The notes beneath the pieces are model-generated. The model saw only the letters and a list, made by a program, of their open reading frames with translations. It ran no database searches and was not told the DNA's origin. Shown here piece by piece: positions 25,184-34,887 of a stretch of 64,000 bases of DNA (positions within the stretch are counted from its first letter, which is position 1; every line of letters starts with the position of its first letter). The position numbers and the translations under genes were made by a program. The stretch is from assembly GCA_947581825.1 (NCBI GenBank), contig CANPVP010000008.1, forward strand, positions 1 through 64,000. Direction: 5' to 3'. Source of the DNA: an uncultured Clostridia bacterium (lineage in GTDB: Bacteria; Bacillota; Clostridia; TANB77; CAG-508).

Positions 25184-25996
25184 TTATGATTGAAAATCAT
25201 TAATTAGATTTTCTATCTTTTCATCAGTTACATCTCCAAAAGTATATTTGTAGTCTATAACAAAATTATTATGAAAGTTTACATCTTTAATTGTTAATCC
25301 TGTTTCTTTATCTATAAAATTCAAATAATCATCTCCTACCAATAAATAACAATCTTTATGTCCTAATTCCACACTCTTAATAGAATCTATTGATGCTACT
25401 CCTATATTTCCCCAAAAACTTTTATTTAAAAATTGATATCTCACGTCTTCTCTAATGCTATTTTTATCTTTATTAACATCTTTGTTTTCAACTTTATTTT
25501 TAAAGCTTCTTCTATCTTTTATTCCATTAAGTTGATATTCTATCATTTCTTCTACCCCTTCTTCGTCTATCCTAGTAGTAATAGCTACAAAATTGTCGTT
25601 ATGCTTATAATATTCCTTCTTGATAGTACAATTTTCTGTTGTTTCAACCCTAATTTTTGAATAGTTTTTATAGTCTGCTTTAATAGCCATATTCTCCACT
25701 TTGTATAATATAGCTACTTTTCTAATAAAAATAACTATAAATAGAAAAATAATTACAAAGATAATTGTTTTTAAAAGTTTTATTTTATTATTTACTTTTT
25801 TAAAAATATTAATTTTTTTATTCTCATTATTTTTATAATCTACTTTTATTTCTTCTGACATATTTTTAAAAGATTCTCTACATTCATCACAATTTTTTAA
25901 ATGTTCTTCTATAAAAACATTGGTTTCGTTACTAGTTACTTTATCAATATAATTTGGTAATAAATCTTTAACTAAATTACACTCTTTATTTTTCAT
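25184..25996 (-). CDS. Anti-sigma factor with zinc-finger domain
   Basis: 270 residues: an N-terminal zinc-binding anti-sigma domain with HLKNCDECRESF (HxxxCxxC) at about 32-43, a membrane helix at about 75-92 (LLKTIIFVIIFLFIVIFI), and an extracytoplasmic domain. It should hold the sigma factor encoded upstream at the membrane until an envelope signal arrives. The start overlaps the sigma gene by 11 bp, so translation is coupled. Confidence 0.85.
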   Translation of the reverse strand: MKNKECNLVKDLLPNYIDKVTSNETNVFIEEHLKNCDECRESFKNMSEEIKVDYKNNENKKINIFKKVNNKIKLLKTIIFVIIFLFIVIFIRKVAILYKVENMAIKADYKNYSKIRVETTENCTIKKEYYKHNDNFVAITTRIDEEGVEEMIEYQLNGIKDRRSFKNKVENKDVNKDKNSIREDVRYQFLNKSFWGNIGVASIDSIKSVELGHKDCYLLVGDDYLNFIDKETGLTIKDVNFHNNFVIDYKYTFGDVTDEKIENLINDFQS

Positions 25997-26471
25997 AATT
26001 AAACCACTCCTTCATTTTTTCTTTGCCTCTATAAAAGGTTACTCTAACCCAAGTTTCAGTTGTATTCATTATTTCTGCGATTTCTTTATAACTCAAATCT
26101 CCTTTAATTTTTAAATATATTACATCTCTTGTTAATACGTCTAATTTTTGAATTGCTTTGAATAATTGCATTCTTTCTTCTTTTTCTAAAAATACATCTT
26201 CTGTTACTATAACATCTTTATCATTTATTTCTGCAATTTTATTTTTTCTTTTTATTTCATCTATCCATAAATTTCTTGCTATTTTGCATAACCATGTGGA
26301 TAATTTTGAATTATTCTTAAACTTAGATATATTAATAATAGCTTTATAAAAAGTTTCTTCAGTAAGTTCTTCTGATATATATTTGTTATTAGTAAGAGAC
26401 AATAAATACTTATATACCAATTGATAATTTTCTATATATATCTCATTAAAGTCTTCCATAGAGATTTTCAT
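25986..26471 (-). CDS. ECF sigma-70 factor
   Basis: 161 residues with region 2 (YQLVYKYLLSLTNNKYISEE, TWLCKIARNLWIDEIKR) and region 4 (LDVLTRDVIYLKIKGDLSYK, EIAEIMNTTETWVRV). It is a group 4 sigma factor directing RNA polymerase to stress promoters and is paired with the anti-sigma gene downstream. AAAGGAG lies upstream of the ATG. Its own -35 element could not be assigned. Confidence 0.9.
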   Translation of the reverse strand: MKISMEDFNEIYIENYQLVYKYLLSLTNNKYISEELTEETFYKAIINISKFKNNSKLSTWLCKIARNLWIDEIKRKNKIAEINDKDVIVTEDVFLEKEERMQLFKAIQKLDVLTRDVIYLKIKGDLSYKEIAEIMNTTETWVRVTFYRGKEKMKEWFNYEK

Positions 26472-26659
26472 TTCATCACTCTCCTTTCTTTTTTTCTTTT
26501 GTATGTAATATTAATATTGTATCATGAAAATTTACTTTCTATATATTAGACTTTTACATATTGTTTTTGTTACAATTTGTTAATTTTTTTGATTATATAA
26601 AGATTTATATTTAAAACAAAAAATGTTTATACTTTTTAATATCCAAATGCTAGTTTTCC

Positions 26660-26757
26660 TGTCTGTTTATAATAATATTATATTGATTAGCATCTACTCC
26701 AAAATATTTAGGATTTATCTTAATGGCTTGAATTCTTTTCTTTGCACAACTTATCTA
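26660..26757 (-). pseudogene. Possible 3' gene remnant
   Basis: On the minus strand one frame reads CAKKRIQAIKINPKYFGVDA and then NQYNIIINRQEN before a stop. It has no ATG and no ribosome site. The composition is coding-like, but short AT-rich frames often look so. It lies directly after the cassette B terminator. The rest of 26472-26760 shows nothing else. Confidence 0.25.
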
Positions 26758-26798
26758 AAATAATAACACCCGGCACAGCTTTTTATAGCTGTGCCGGG
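26755..26798 (-). terminator. Terminator of cassette B
   Basis: CCCGGCACAGCT (26769-26780) pairs with AGCTGTGCCGGG (26787-26798) in a very GC-rich 12-bp stem, then TGTTATTATTTT on the minus strand. Confidence 0.85.
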
Positions 26799-26846
26799 TT
26801 TCTTCGGCTATGTTCGTATGTCTGTCTTGTGTCTGCGCTTTTTTCG

Positions 26847-27551
26847 TCAGCTGCAATTTTTTGCCTGTTCAATCATCTTATCGATAACTTCACTAGGCTT
26901 ACTTGTCAGCTTCAGGAAACCATCGATTTTTGCTACCACTGCGACCTTACCGGCCGACTTCTCACGGAAAGCCTGGATTTCTCCGAGGATTGCTGTTTCG
27001 AATTCTCTTGCTTTTTCAAGAGTTTCGAAATCATCATCTTCAGAATTCTTAGTAGCATATTCGGTGAATGCCACATAGAGCTCCTGCTCCTCGAAGATGT
27101 TTCCCGCCGCTTTCAGATAGCTTTCAATGAAAAGATAGTCCTTGCGGACCTCGTCCCACGAAAGCTTTGCAGTCTTGCGATACTGCACAAGCTGATTCTT
27201 GAAGAACTTCTCTGCCCAACGACGAGCATTGAAATTGTCTTCCACCCACTGCTTGTGAATGGCATCAAGAATCAGGATGACATCACCGGCAGTGAGCTTC
27301 TTCAACAGCTCCAATTCTGTCTCCAGAACGAGCGATTCCAGAGAGCAGTCAAGGATTTCTGCACAGGATGTAAGACCTGCGAGAACAGAAGACTGAATGC
27401 CTGCCAGATCCTTTCCGCTATTTGCACGGATCTTCTGCAGAGCATCCTGCTGGTCTGTCGCCATCCACCACTCTACCATGGCAGCCGCGAGGGTTTCTTG
27501 CGCAGCTGAGTTTTCAACTGCGAGCATCTCTTCGAACATTTCCTTTTTCAT
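26847..27551 (-). CDS. Hypothetical protein in GC-richer cassette B
   Basis: 234 residues, acidic and mostly helical, with many Ala, Glu, Lys and Trp. It has no signal peptide or membrane segment and no family I recognise. Notable stretches are AMVEWWMATDQQDAL, NARRWAEKFFKNQL and SWDEVRKDYLFIESYLKAAG. The start at 27551 follows AAGGAGGACAATGTC; the frame runs on upstream through the leader. Codon use (CTG, GCC, ATC) and GC content differ sharply from addA next door. It stands alone with its own promoter, a switch-like leader and its own terminator. Confidence 0.6.
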   Translation of the reverse strand: MKKEMFEEMLAVENSAAQETLAAAMVEWWMATDQQDALQKIRANSGKDLAGIQSSVLAGLTSCAEILDCSLESLVLETELELLKKLTAGDVILILDAIHKQWVEDNFNARRWAEKFFKNQLVQYRKTAKLSWDEVRKDYLFIESYLKAAGNIFEEQELYVAFTEYATKNSEDDDFETLEKAREFETAILGEIQAFREKSAGKVAVVAKIDGFLKLTSKPSEVIDKMIEQAKNCS

Positions 27552-27650
27552 GACATTGTCCTCCTTGATTGGGATAGATTGTTTTGAACCCAGGAGGACA
27601 GCACTGCCCTCCCGAATTCTCGGTTTAGGGCTTACCAAAAGGTTGTCCTA
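27552..27650 (-). promoter_or_regulatory. Leader of cassette B with alternative anti-SD hairpins
   Basis: The ribosome site AGGAGGACA (27565-27557) has an exact 9-nt complement TGTCCTCCT (27600-27592) upstream. The same complement can instead pair with GGAGGGCA (27612-27605) over a 4-nt loop in an 8-bp stem. The two hairpins exclude each other, so one hides and the other frees the ribosome site. This is the design of a translational riboswitch or protein-sensing leader; no known family is recognised. Confidence 0.6.
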
Positions 27651-27656
27651 TATTCT

Positions 27657-27685
27657 ATTATATCATTTTTCTTAAAGGTAGTCAA
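27657..27685 (-). promoter_or_regulatory. Promoter of cassette B
   Basis: On the minus strand TTGACT (27685-27680) and TATAAT (27662-27657) are 17 bp apart. Confidence 0.8.
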
Positions 27686-27735
27686 TTTTATGTTACCTTG
27701 ATTTGTTTGTTTTTGAAAATCTAAACTTTCCTATT

Positions 27736-30700
27736 TTATAGTTTTATTAACCCTTTTTCAAACGAATATATATATACTTCTTTTACTTCTCTTTTTAAAG
27801 ACTTTTCTAATGCTCTTTTATACAAATCCAATTGTACTTTATATTTTTCTATAAGCTCTTCTTCTGTTTTTACTTTGTCTGTTTTATAATCTACTAAAAC
27901 CGCTTCATCATTCTTATTAATATAATACAAATCTATTATTCCCTGTACTAAAACTTTATCTTCTTGATTGCCATCGCCATATATTTCATCTGCTAATAAA
28001 TTTATATAAAATGGTTGCTCTTTATAGATTTTTTTTGCCTCTTTTAAATCTAACCATATCTTTGATTTTGTAAAATCATATATTTTAGAAAAATCTACTA
28101 CATCTGCTTCATCTTGAGTTATTTGTCCTCCTAACACTAACTCATTCACAAAATTCTTTATATTTTCCATATCATATTCTTTTTTTTCATCTAACTTTTG
28201 AAGACATAGATGCATTACTGTACCTTTTTGTGCAGGAGTTACTTCTTGCCTATTTTTCATAAATTTTGGAATTGTTTGTAACCTATTTCTTGTATTCTTA
28301 TCTTCTTCCTGCTCTACCACTCCATTAATGCTTTTTGACATTTCTTTTATTTTACTAACAGATGTTTTTGTAGGTATTTCTGTTGATTTTATATATTGAT
28401 ATTTCCAATCCAATATCTTTTTTATTTCACCTTTTGATTGTTTAATTTCTTTTTTTTCTTTCTTAATGCATTCTTCAAAATCAAACTCTTCTTCATTCTC
28501 ATCACTTTGCTCTTTTATGTCTTTTAATATTTCTTGCTTTGTATGAATAATTAAATTCATTTTACTATTGTTTTCTTTATCTTCTTTATTGTAAATATGT
28601 ATTAATTCCAACCAATCTAAATACGAAATATATTTTTGTACTATATTACTATCTATCTTCTTATTCTCATCTTTACTATACGAATTTAATATCTCCTCTT
28701 TTTCTTTTAAAGCCTTTTCTATATCTCTAGAAAAACCTGTTATTATTAGCTTTTCTTTAGCTCTTGTTAAAGCAACATATAAAACTCTCATTTCTTCAGA
28801 TATAGCTTCTTTTCTTGATATACATCTAATAGCTTCTTTTGCAAGAGTATTATATTCTATTTTTCTTTCGTAGTTAACATATTTAGGTCCTATTCCTAAT
28901 TCTTGATGCAACAATATATTGTTGTTTAAATCTTTTAAATTTATTCTTTTTCCAGCACCTGATAAGAATACTATTGGGAATTCCAAGCCTTTGCTTTTAT
29001 GTATACTCATTATCCTTATAACATCTTCATTTTCACCTATTAGTTTTGCTGATGATAAATCTCCACTACCTGTTTTTAATTTTTCTATAAAATTTGTAAA
29101 ATTAAACAATCCCCTAAAACTTGCTTTTTCATATTGTTTTGCTCTTTCAAATAACATTTTTAAATTTGCTTGTCTAATTAAACCTTTTGGTAATAAACTC
29201 ACATAATTATAATATCCTGATTCCATGTAAATTTTCCATATTAACTCATTAAGTGGCAAATATTCTTGTGCTTTTCTCCATTGTTCTATCATACCTACAA
29301 AAGCTTCTATCTTTATCGTGATTCTCTGCTCTTCCTCATCTGTTGTATTCTTTTTTTCGTTTAAAAATTTTATCATAGATTCATAAAAAGTTATTTTTCT
29401 ATCTATTAATCTAATTGTAACTAATTCATTATCATCAAAACCACCTATTATACTTCTTAATACTGTAACTAAAGGAATATCTTGCATTGGATTATCAATT
29501 ATTTTTAGTACTGACATAATCACTTGAATCTCAATAGAATTTAAGTATTCTTGTGATGTATCGCTGAATACTGGTATTTCTAAATCAGATAACTCCTTTT
29601 CATATATAGGAGACAATACATTTGGTGATCTCAACAAAATTGAAATATCTTTTGGTCTTACTTTTCTATAACATTCTTTCTTTTTATCCCAAACTACTTG
29701 CTCACTTGATAATAATTTTTTAATTTCACTTGCAACAAATTTTGCTTCTAAAATAGTATTCTCAATTCTCTCTTCTTCCTCTGAGTCATTTTCTTCATCT
29801 TCAACATCTGATTTGTCCTCTTCTTGCTTTAAATCTATTATATGTAATTGAGTAGTTAAATCCTGTTTTGGTTCTTCATAGGCTGCTCCTAAATTTAAAT
29901 ATTCCTCTTTTTCATATTCAACATCACCTAATTGCTTACTCATTATATTTTGAAATACTAAATTAGTTATATCAAGAATATTACTTCTACTTCTGAAATT
30001 CTTGAAAAGTTGAATTTTTAATCCTGTACTATTTTTATTAAATTGTTGTTTTAAATCATATTTTTCATATTTATCTAAAAATAGTTTTGGACATGCTTGC
30101 CTAAATTTATATATACTTTGCTTTACATCTCCTACCATAAAAATATTATTGCCTTTTGATATAGTTGTTAAGATTTGTTCTTGAACTAAATTACTATCCT
30201 GATATTCATCTATTGCAATTTCTTCAAATTTTTCACTATACTTTTTAGCTACTTCGGTTCCAACGTAATTTCCATTTTCATCTTTTTTAGTTAATATTTT
30301 TAGTGCAAAATGTTCCATATCATTAAAATCAATTATATTTTTACTCTTCTTTTTTTTGGCAAATTCCTCACTAAATTCTAGAACTAAATTCTTTAATTTA
30401 ATTAATACATCATACATCTCATATATATCTCTATAAGCATCTTCTGAATTATATATCAATAATTTTTCTTTTACACTTGAAAATTTCTCTTTTATAATAT
30501 CCCTTTTTCCTTTTGCTTCTGTTTTTGCATCTAGTATTATCTTTCTATCCTGTGGCCATTTGTCAAAACTAAAACTTTGTACTACTTCAAAGGCTAAATC
30601 CCATCGTACTAAGCTTTTTTCTACTTCTTCAAGTTTATCTAAATCTAGGCATATTACTTTATAGAATTTTTCTAGCTCATCATAATTTTTCAATATATTA

Positions 30701-31413
30701 AGTATATTTTTAGTTCCATATATACAATCTTTCACAATATCTTTTATATTTTCTAATAATAGATTTCCCCATACACTATTACTAAAGTCTTCTTTTGAAT
30801 CAATTTCTTTTTTTACATTAAACTTTTCCACATTTTCCTCTAGCCATTCCTCTGGATATGGATTACTTTGTATATATTGGTATATTCCAAGGACCAATTC
30901 TTTTAATGGTTCATCTCCTCTATACCCTGTATAAGTGTTTATTAAATCTAAAAAATCTTCATCTCTTTTTATATATTTTTTCTCAAATAAATCCTCTAAA
31001 ACTTCTTGTTTTATTAATTCTATTTCAGCTTGATCTGCTATTCTAAAATTTGGTGTTATATCTATCTCATAAAAATTATTCTTCACAACATCTAAACAAA
31101 AAGAGTCTATTGTACAAATATTAGCTTTAGAAAGCAACATTATTTGCTTTTGCAAATGTTCATCATCTGGATTCTCATCTAATTTTTTGTATATTGCATC
31201 TAGAATTCTTTCTTTCATTTCTGCTGCTGCTGCATTTGTAAATGTAACAATCAGTAATTTATCTATATCAATTTTTTTATTTATTATTTTAGTTATAATT
31301 CTTTCAACTAATACTGCTGTTTTACCGCTTCCAGCAGCTGCTGCAACTAATATATTAGACCCTTCTTCATATATCGCCTGTTTTTGTTCTTCTGACCAAT
31401 TAATATTCCCCAT
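27736..31413 (-). CDS. addA: AddA helicase-nuclease subunit
   Basis: A 1225-residue UvrD-type helicase fused to a RecB-like nuclease. Walker A is AAAGSGKTAVL near residue 25. Walker B is AIDEYQDSN near 410. Motif VI is VALTRAKEKL near 880. The nuclease core is GIIDLYYINKN followed by LVDYKTDK near 1160. With AddB it resects double-strand breaks and processes Chi-like sites. The length is usual for the family. addB is not adjacent: its 3' part lies 30 kb away at the right edge. No ribosome site stronger than GGAATGAAATAAATG is seen. Confidence 0.95.
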   Translation of the reverse strand: MGNINWSEEQKQAIYEEGSNILVAAAAGSGKTAVLVERIITKIINKKIDIDKLLIVTFTNAAAAEMKERILDAIYKKLDENPDDEHLQKQIMLLSKANICTIDSFCLDVVKNNFYEIDITPNFRIADQAEIELIKQEVLEDLFEKKYIKRDEDFLDLINTYTGYRGDEPLKELVLGIYQYIQSNPYPEEWLEENVEKFNVKKEIDSKEDFSNSVWGNLLLENIKDIVKDCIYGTKNILNILKNYDELEKFYKVICLDLDKLEEVEKSLVRWDLAFEVVQSFSFDKWPQDRKIILDAKTEAKGKRDIIKEKFSSVKEKLLIYNSEDAYRDIYEMYDVLIKLKNLVLEFSEEFAKKKKSKNIIDFNDMEHFALKILTKKDENGNYVGTEVAKKYSEKFEEIAIDEYQDSNLVQEQILTTISKGNNIFMVGDVKQSIYKFRQACPKLFLDKYEKYDLKQQFNKNSTGLKIQLFKNFRSRSNILDITNLVFQNIMSKQLGDVEYEKEEYLNLGAAYEEPKQDLTTQLHIIDLKQEEDKSDVEDEENDSEEEERIENTILEAKFVASEIKKLLSSEQVVWDKKKECYRKVRPKDISILLRSPNVLSPIYEKELSDLEIPVFSDTSQEYLNSIEIQVIMSVLKIIDNPMQDIPLVTVLRSIIGGFDDNELVTIRLIDRKITFYESMIKFLNEKKNTTDEEEQRITIKIEAFVGMIEQWRKAQEYLPLNELIWKIYMESGYYNYVSLLPKGLIRQANLKMLFERAKQYEKASFRGLFNFTNFIEKLKTGSGDLSSAKLIGENEDVIRIMSIHKSKGLEFPIVFLSGAGKRINLKDLNNNILLHQELGIGPKYVNYERKIEYNTLAKEAIRCISRKEAISEEMRVLYVALTRAKEKLIITGFSRDIEKALKEKEEILNSYSKDENKKIDSNIVQKYISYLDWLELIHIYNKEDKENNSKMNLIIHTKQEILKDIKEQSDENEEEFDFEECIKKEKKEIKQSKGEIKKILDWKYQYIKSTEIPTKTSVSKIKEMSKSINGVVEQEEDKNTRNRLQTIPKFMKNRQEVTPAQKGTVMHLCLQKLDEKKEYDMENIKNFVNELVLGGQITQDEADVVDFSKIYDFTKSKIWLDLKEAKKIYKEQPFYINLLADEIYGDGNQEDKVLVQGIIDLYYINKNDEAVLVDYKTDKVKTEEELIEKYKVQLDLYKRALEKSLKREVKEVYIYSFEKGLIKL

Positions 31414-31455
31414 TTATTTCATTCCTTTTTATTTATATAGCTTTTCTTTAAACCT

Positions 31456-31484
31456 TTGATTTTGTGCTCATTTTATGATATAAT
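31456..31484 (+). promoter_or_regulatory. Promoter of cassette C
   Basis: TTGATT (31456-31461) and TATAAT (31479-31484) are 17 bp apart. The short leader holds a TGTTAAGTC/GACTAACA hairpin with one bulged A just before the ribosome site. Confidence 0.8.
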
Positions 31485-31537
31485 ATTTGCGTCCGTGTTA
31501 AGTCAAGACTAACATTGTTGAAAGGAGAGTTTTTTTC

Positions 31538-31855
31538 ATGAAAACACAAGGACGGTTTGACATCATTGCTCTATCAAATCATGAACATTTTCTCAAAGCC
31601 ACACACCTGGATGAAAGCAAGGTAGAAATCGGCGACATTCTTATTGCCGAAGTTGATTGTGGAGACCATTACTCCATTACCAAGCTTTTTGTGGGACCTC
31701 ATAGCAAAGTCAAGAAACATGAACACCTGGATAACTCCGAGTGGTATTTTGATCTTGACAGCAGAACTGCAGAGTTCTGTGCTTTGGGTGGTAAACACGA
31801 ACTTGAGAACACCGGCTCCGGATGGAGCATTGTTCTCTCCATTAAGCAGTGGTAA
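31538..31855 (+). CDS. Cupin-like small protein in GC-richer cassette C
   Basis: 105 residues, beta-rich. HSKVKKHEHLDNSEWYFDLD resembles the first cupin metal-binding motif, and GGKHELENTGSGWSIVLSIK resembles the second. It may bind a metal or a small sugar-like ligand; the enzymatic role is unknown. GAAAGGAGAG precedes the ATG. It has its own promoter and terminator, lies divergent to addA, and is GC-richer than the genes on both sides. Confidence 0.6.
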   Translation: MKTQGRFDIIALSNHEHFLKATHLDESKVEIGDILIAEVDCGDHYSITKLFVGPHSKVKKHEHLDNSEWYFDLDSRTAEFCALGGKHELENTGSGWSIVLSIKQW

Positions 31856-31865
31856 GCAAAAAGGT

Positions 31866-31896
31866 TATTCCCTGGTCTAGTAGACTAGGGAATTTT
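31866..31896 (+). terminator. Terminator of cassette C
   Basis: ATTCCCTGGTCTA and TAGACTAGGGAAT form a 13-bp stem with one wobble pair, followed by TTTT. Confidence 0.8.
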
Positions 31897-31913
31897 CCTA
31901 TCAAAATCAAAAT

Positions 31914-32453
31914 CTATTCAATATCTATATTTATATTTTTTGATGCTCCTACATCTTCTATTTTGAATAATTCTTCTTCTTTAAATCTAAATATACTTGC
32001 TACAATATTATATGGTACAACACTTATTTTAGTATTATATGTTGTTACATCATTATTGTATATTCTTCTTGCTGCTTGCAACTGACTTTCCATTTTTGAT
32101 AGACTTTTTTGTAGATTCAAAAATTGTTCACTTGCTTTTAATTCTGGATATTTTTCTGAAACTGCAATAACGTAATTTATTTTATTATTTAACTCTTGGC
32201 TTATCTTCATATCATTTGTTTTATTGTATTGAGCTCTCAATTCTGTAAGATTTTTTAAAGTTTCTTTTTCATAATTCATATATCCTTTTACAGTTTCAAC
32301 TAGATTTGGAATTAAATTAAATCTTTGTTGTAAGTATACATCTATCCCACTTCGAGACTGTTTAACCCTTTGTTTTAACTTCATTATTGCATTGTATTGT
32401 ATTACAATTATTCCTATAATTAAAATCACTAATATAAAAATTACTATTTCCAT
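31914..32453 (-). CDS. lemA: LemA-family protein
   Basis: 179 residues with an N-terminal membrane helix (about 3-21), then a helical cytoplasmic or surface domain with the LemA signatures YNAIMKLKQRVKQSRSGIDV, QQRFNLIPNLVETVKGY and RRIYNNDVTTYNT. The function of LemA proteins is poorly known. It is the last gene of a run with two DUF3137 genes, a common partner in Clostridia. It is convergent with cassette C. Confidence 0.9.
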   Translation of the reverse strand: MEIVIFILVILIIGIIVIQYNAIMKLKQRVKQSRSGIDVYLQQRFNLIPNLVETVKGYMNYEKETLKNLTELRAQYNKTNDMKISQELNNKINYVIAVSEKYPELKASEQFLNLQKSLSKMESQLQAARRIYNNDVTTYNTKISVVPYNIVASIFRFKEEELFKIEDVGASKNINIDIE

Positions 32454-32501
32454 AATTTTTTCTCCCTTCTAATGTACAAACCTAATTATTTTTCAGTCGC
32501 T

Positions 32502-33596
32502 TTAATAATCTGTTTCTTCAATCAATTTTGTTATTTTGTATGTTAATGCAAATGTAAAATCTAATATTTTGTAATTTCTATACATTAAATTCTTATCTAA
32601 TAATGATTCTTTTAAATACGGATGTTCAAATATAGAACCACAAAAAAATCTAAGGAAGATTCTGTTCTTTTTTATTACAAAATCAAATCTTATACCTGTA
32701 TCTTTTTGAAACTCTATAAACATTTGCATTATATCTGCTGTTAATAACTGCATTGCCACAATTTTATTTGTTCCATAAATATCAAAATACTGTTCAAATT
32801 CTAGGGAATCTAATTGAATTTTTTCGCATTTAGGTATAATACTTCGTATTGATAATTTCTTATCTTGCTTTATGTATAATTCTTCTTTAAATTTCTTAGG
32901 AGTTTCTATAAGAGCAAATATTCCTCTAAATAAAGGATGATAATGTATCTTTCCTTCACTATCTTTAGTTTTGTATTCTGTATATACTTCAGCCATCTTT
33001 GCTCTGCAATCATTTTTAAGAATAATATCCATCATATCTTCAGATTTATATCTATCATATTTTTCTATTTCAGCCACATTATATATATTCATAGGCATTC
33101 CTTCAGCTGGATAATATTTTATTTTTTCTTCAAATTGCCTTAAAAATTCTGGTATTACCTTTTCTTTATACTTATCTTGGTAGATTGTTATATCTGATTT
33201 TTTCTTTTTTCCCAATAATATTACAAAAATTATTGGTCCTATAATAATTGTATACACCAATATAATTGCCACCATGAATTTTTGCTCCAGCATTAGAACA
33301 AATGAAATCAAAGCTAATATTATTACTACAAAACCAACTATCTTAAATATATTTTTATTTTTTTCATTTTTTCTTATTGCTTTATTTCTAAGCTCTTCTA
33401 ATTCTTCCATATTTATATTTTCTAACATATTATTATACATTTCTTCGAATCTTTTATCATCAATTTTTAAATTTTTTTTACTTTTTAAATTTTTTTTGAT
33501 TTTGAAAAGCCTAATGCACAATACCAGTAAAAATAGTAATATAAATAATAGGTAAAATACTTTAATTATAATTATAATACCTTGAAGTGCTTCCAT
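32502..33596 (-). CDS. DUF3137 membrane protein
   Basis: 364 residues: one N-terminal membrane helix, a short cytoplasmic repeat KIDDKRFEEMYNNMLENIN, two more helices (about 85-130), and a C-terminal DUF3137 domain (PKKFKEELYIKQDKKLSIRS, LEFEQYFDIYGTNKIVAMQLLTADIM-like). DUF3137 proteins usually accompany LemA, as here, and may act with it in the membrane. It is a tandem paralogue of the next gene. Confidence 0.75.
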   Translation of the reverse strand: MEALQGIIIIIKVFYLLFILLFLLVLCIRLFKIKKNLKSKKNLKIDDKRFEEMYNNMLENINMEELEELRNKAIRKNEKNKNIFKIVGFVVIILALISFVLMLEQKFMVAIILVYTIIIGPIIFVILLGKKKKSDITIYQDKYKEKVIPEFLRQFEEKIKYYPAEGMPMNIYNVAEIEKYDRYKSEDMMDIILKNDCRAKMAEVYTEYKTKDSEGKIHYHPLFRGIFALIETPKKFKEELYIKQDKKLSIRSIIPKCEKIQLDSLEFEQYFDIYGTNKIVAMQLLTADIMQMFIEFQKDTGIRFDFVIKKNRIFLRFFCGSIFEHPYLKESLLDKNLMYRNYKILDFTFALTYKITKLIEETDY

Positions 33597-33637
33597 TAAT
33601 ACTACTCCTTACTCTTTATACTTTAATTTTTCCAATT

Positions 33638-34864
33638 TTAATACTCTGTCTCCTCAATCAATTTTGTTATTTTGTATGTTAATGCAAATGTAAAATTTAA
33701 TATTTTGTAATCTCTATACATTATATCCTTATCCCATAATGTTTTTTCTAAATTTGGGATTTCAAATAAGCCTCCACCCTCAAACCTTAAGAAAATTCGG
33801 TTGTTTTTTATTGCAAATTCAAAGCTTATACCTGTATCTTTTCGAAAATCTATAAACATTTGCATTATATCTGCTGTTAATAACTGCATTGCTACAATTT
33901 TATTTGTGCCATAAATATCAAAATACTGTTCAAATTCTGGGGAATCTAATTGTATCTTTTCACACTTAGGAGTAATACTTCGTACTGTCAATTCTTCATC
34001 TTGTTTTACATACAACTCTTCTTTAAATTTCTTAGGAGTTTCTATAAGAGCAAATATTCCAGCAAATAATATATTATGATATATACGTCCTTTTCTGCCT
34101 TCACTTATGTAAGTTGTAAGTACTTCAGCCATTTTTGCTCTGCAATCATTTTTAAGCATAATATCCATCATATCTTCAGATTCATATGTATCATACATTT
34201 CAAATTTAGCCATATCATATATCTCTCTAGGAATTCCTTCATCTGGATGATATTTAATTTTTTCTTCAAATTGTTTTAAAAATTCTGGTATTATTTTTTC
34301 TTTATATTTATCTCTATATATCGTTATATCATCTATGGATGGTATTTCATTTTTTTTCTTAATAAAATTCATGTAGATTAATGGTGCTAGTATTACAAGT
34401 GCATACGTCAATATTACTCCAAGCATAGAATTTCCTATAACCGCTATTCCAATTGTAAATAGACCTAATGTCATCATTATAAGAAAAGCTGGCCAAAATT
34501 TTGTTTTATCTGTAGTTATATTTTTTTCATATTGTATTGCTTTTTTTCTAAGGAACTCTAATTCTTCTATATTTATATTTTTTAACATATTATTGTACAT
34601 TTCTTCGAATTTTTTATCATCATTTTTTATTCTAAAATTGCTTTCATGTTGTATTGTTTTTTCTATAAGAGACTCTAATTCTTCTATATCTGCATTTTTT
34701 AACATATCTTTATAAATTTCTTCAAGTCTTTTATCATCAATTGAGAAATGTTTTCGATTATTAGAAATTTTTTTTATTATAAACTTGTTTAGTATTGGCC
34801 ATACTACTAATATTAATATTATCACTAACATTTCAATTATTATTGCAATTTCGAAATTTTCCAT
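33638..34864 (-). CDS. DUF3137 membrane protein, paralogue
   Basis: 408 residues, very similar to the preceding protein over the whole DUF3137 domain. It differs by carrying the N-terminal repeat twice (DDKRLEEIYKDMLKNADIEE and DDKKFEEMYNNMLKNINIEE). Gaps of about 40 bp link it to its paralogue and then lemA, so one transcript is likely. The extra repeat shows recent internal duplication. Confidence 0.75.
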   Translation of the reverse strand: MENFEIAIIIEMLVIILILVVWPILNKFIIKKISNNRKHFSIDDKRLEEIYKDMLKNADIEELESLIEKTIQHESNFRIKNDDKKFEEMYNNMLKNINIEELEFLRKKAIQYEKNITTDKTKFWPAFLIMMTLGLFTIGIAVIGNSMLGVILTYALVILAPLIYMNFIKKKNEIPSIDDITIYRDKYKEKIIPEFLKQFEEKIKYHPDEGIPREIYDMAKFEMYDTYESEDMMDIMLKNDCRAKMAEVLTTYISEGRKGRIYHNILFAGIFALIETPKKFKEELYVKQDEELTVRSITPKCEKIQLDSPEFEQYFDIYGTNKIVAMQLLTADIMQMFIDFRKDTGISFEFAIKNNRIFLRFEGGGLFEIPNLEKTLWDKDIMYRDYKILNFTFALTYKITKLIEETEY

Positions 34865-34887
34865 TTATATGCTCCTTTGTTTATTTT

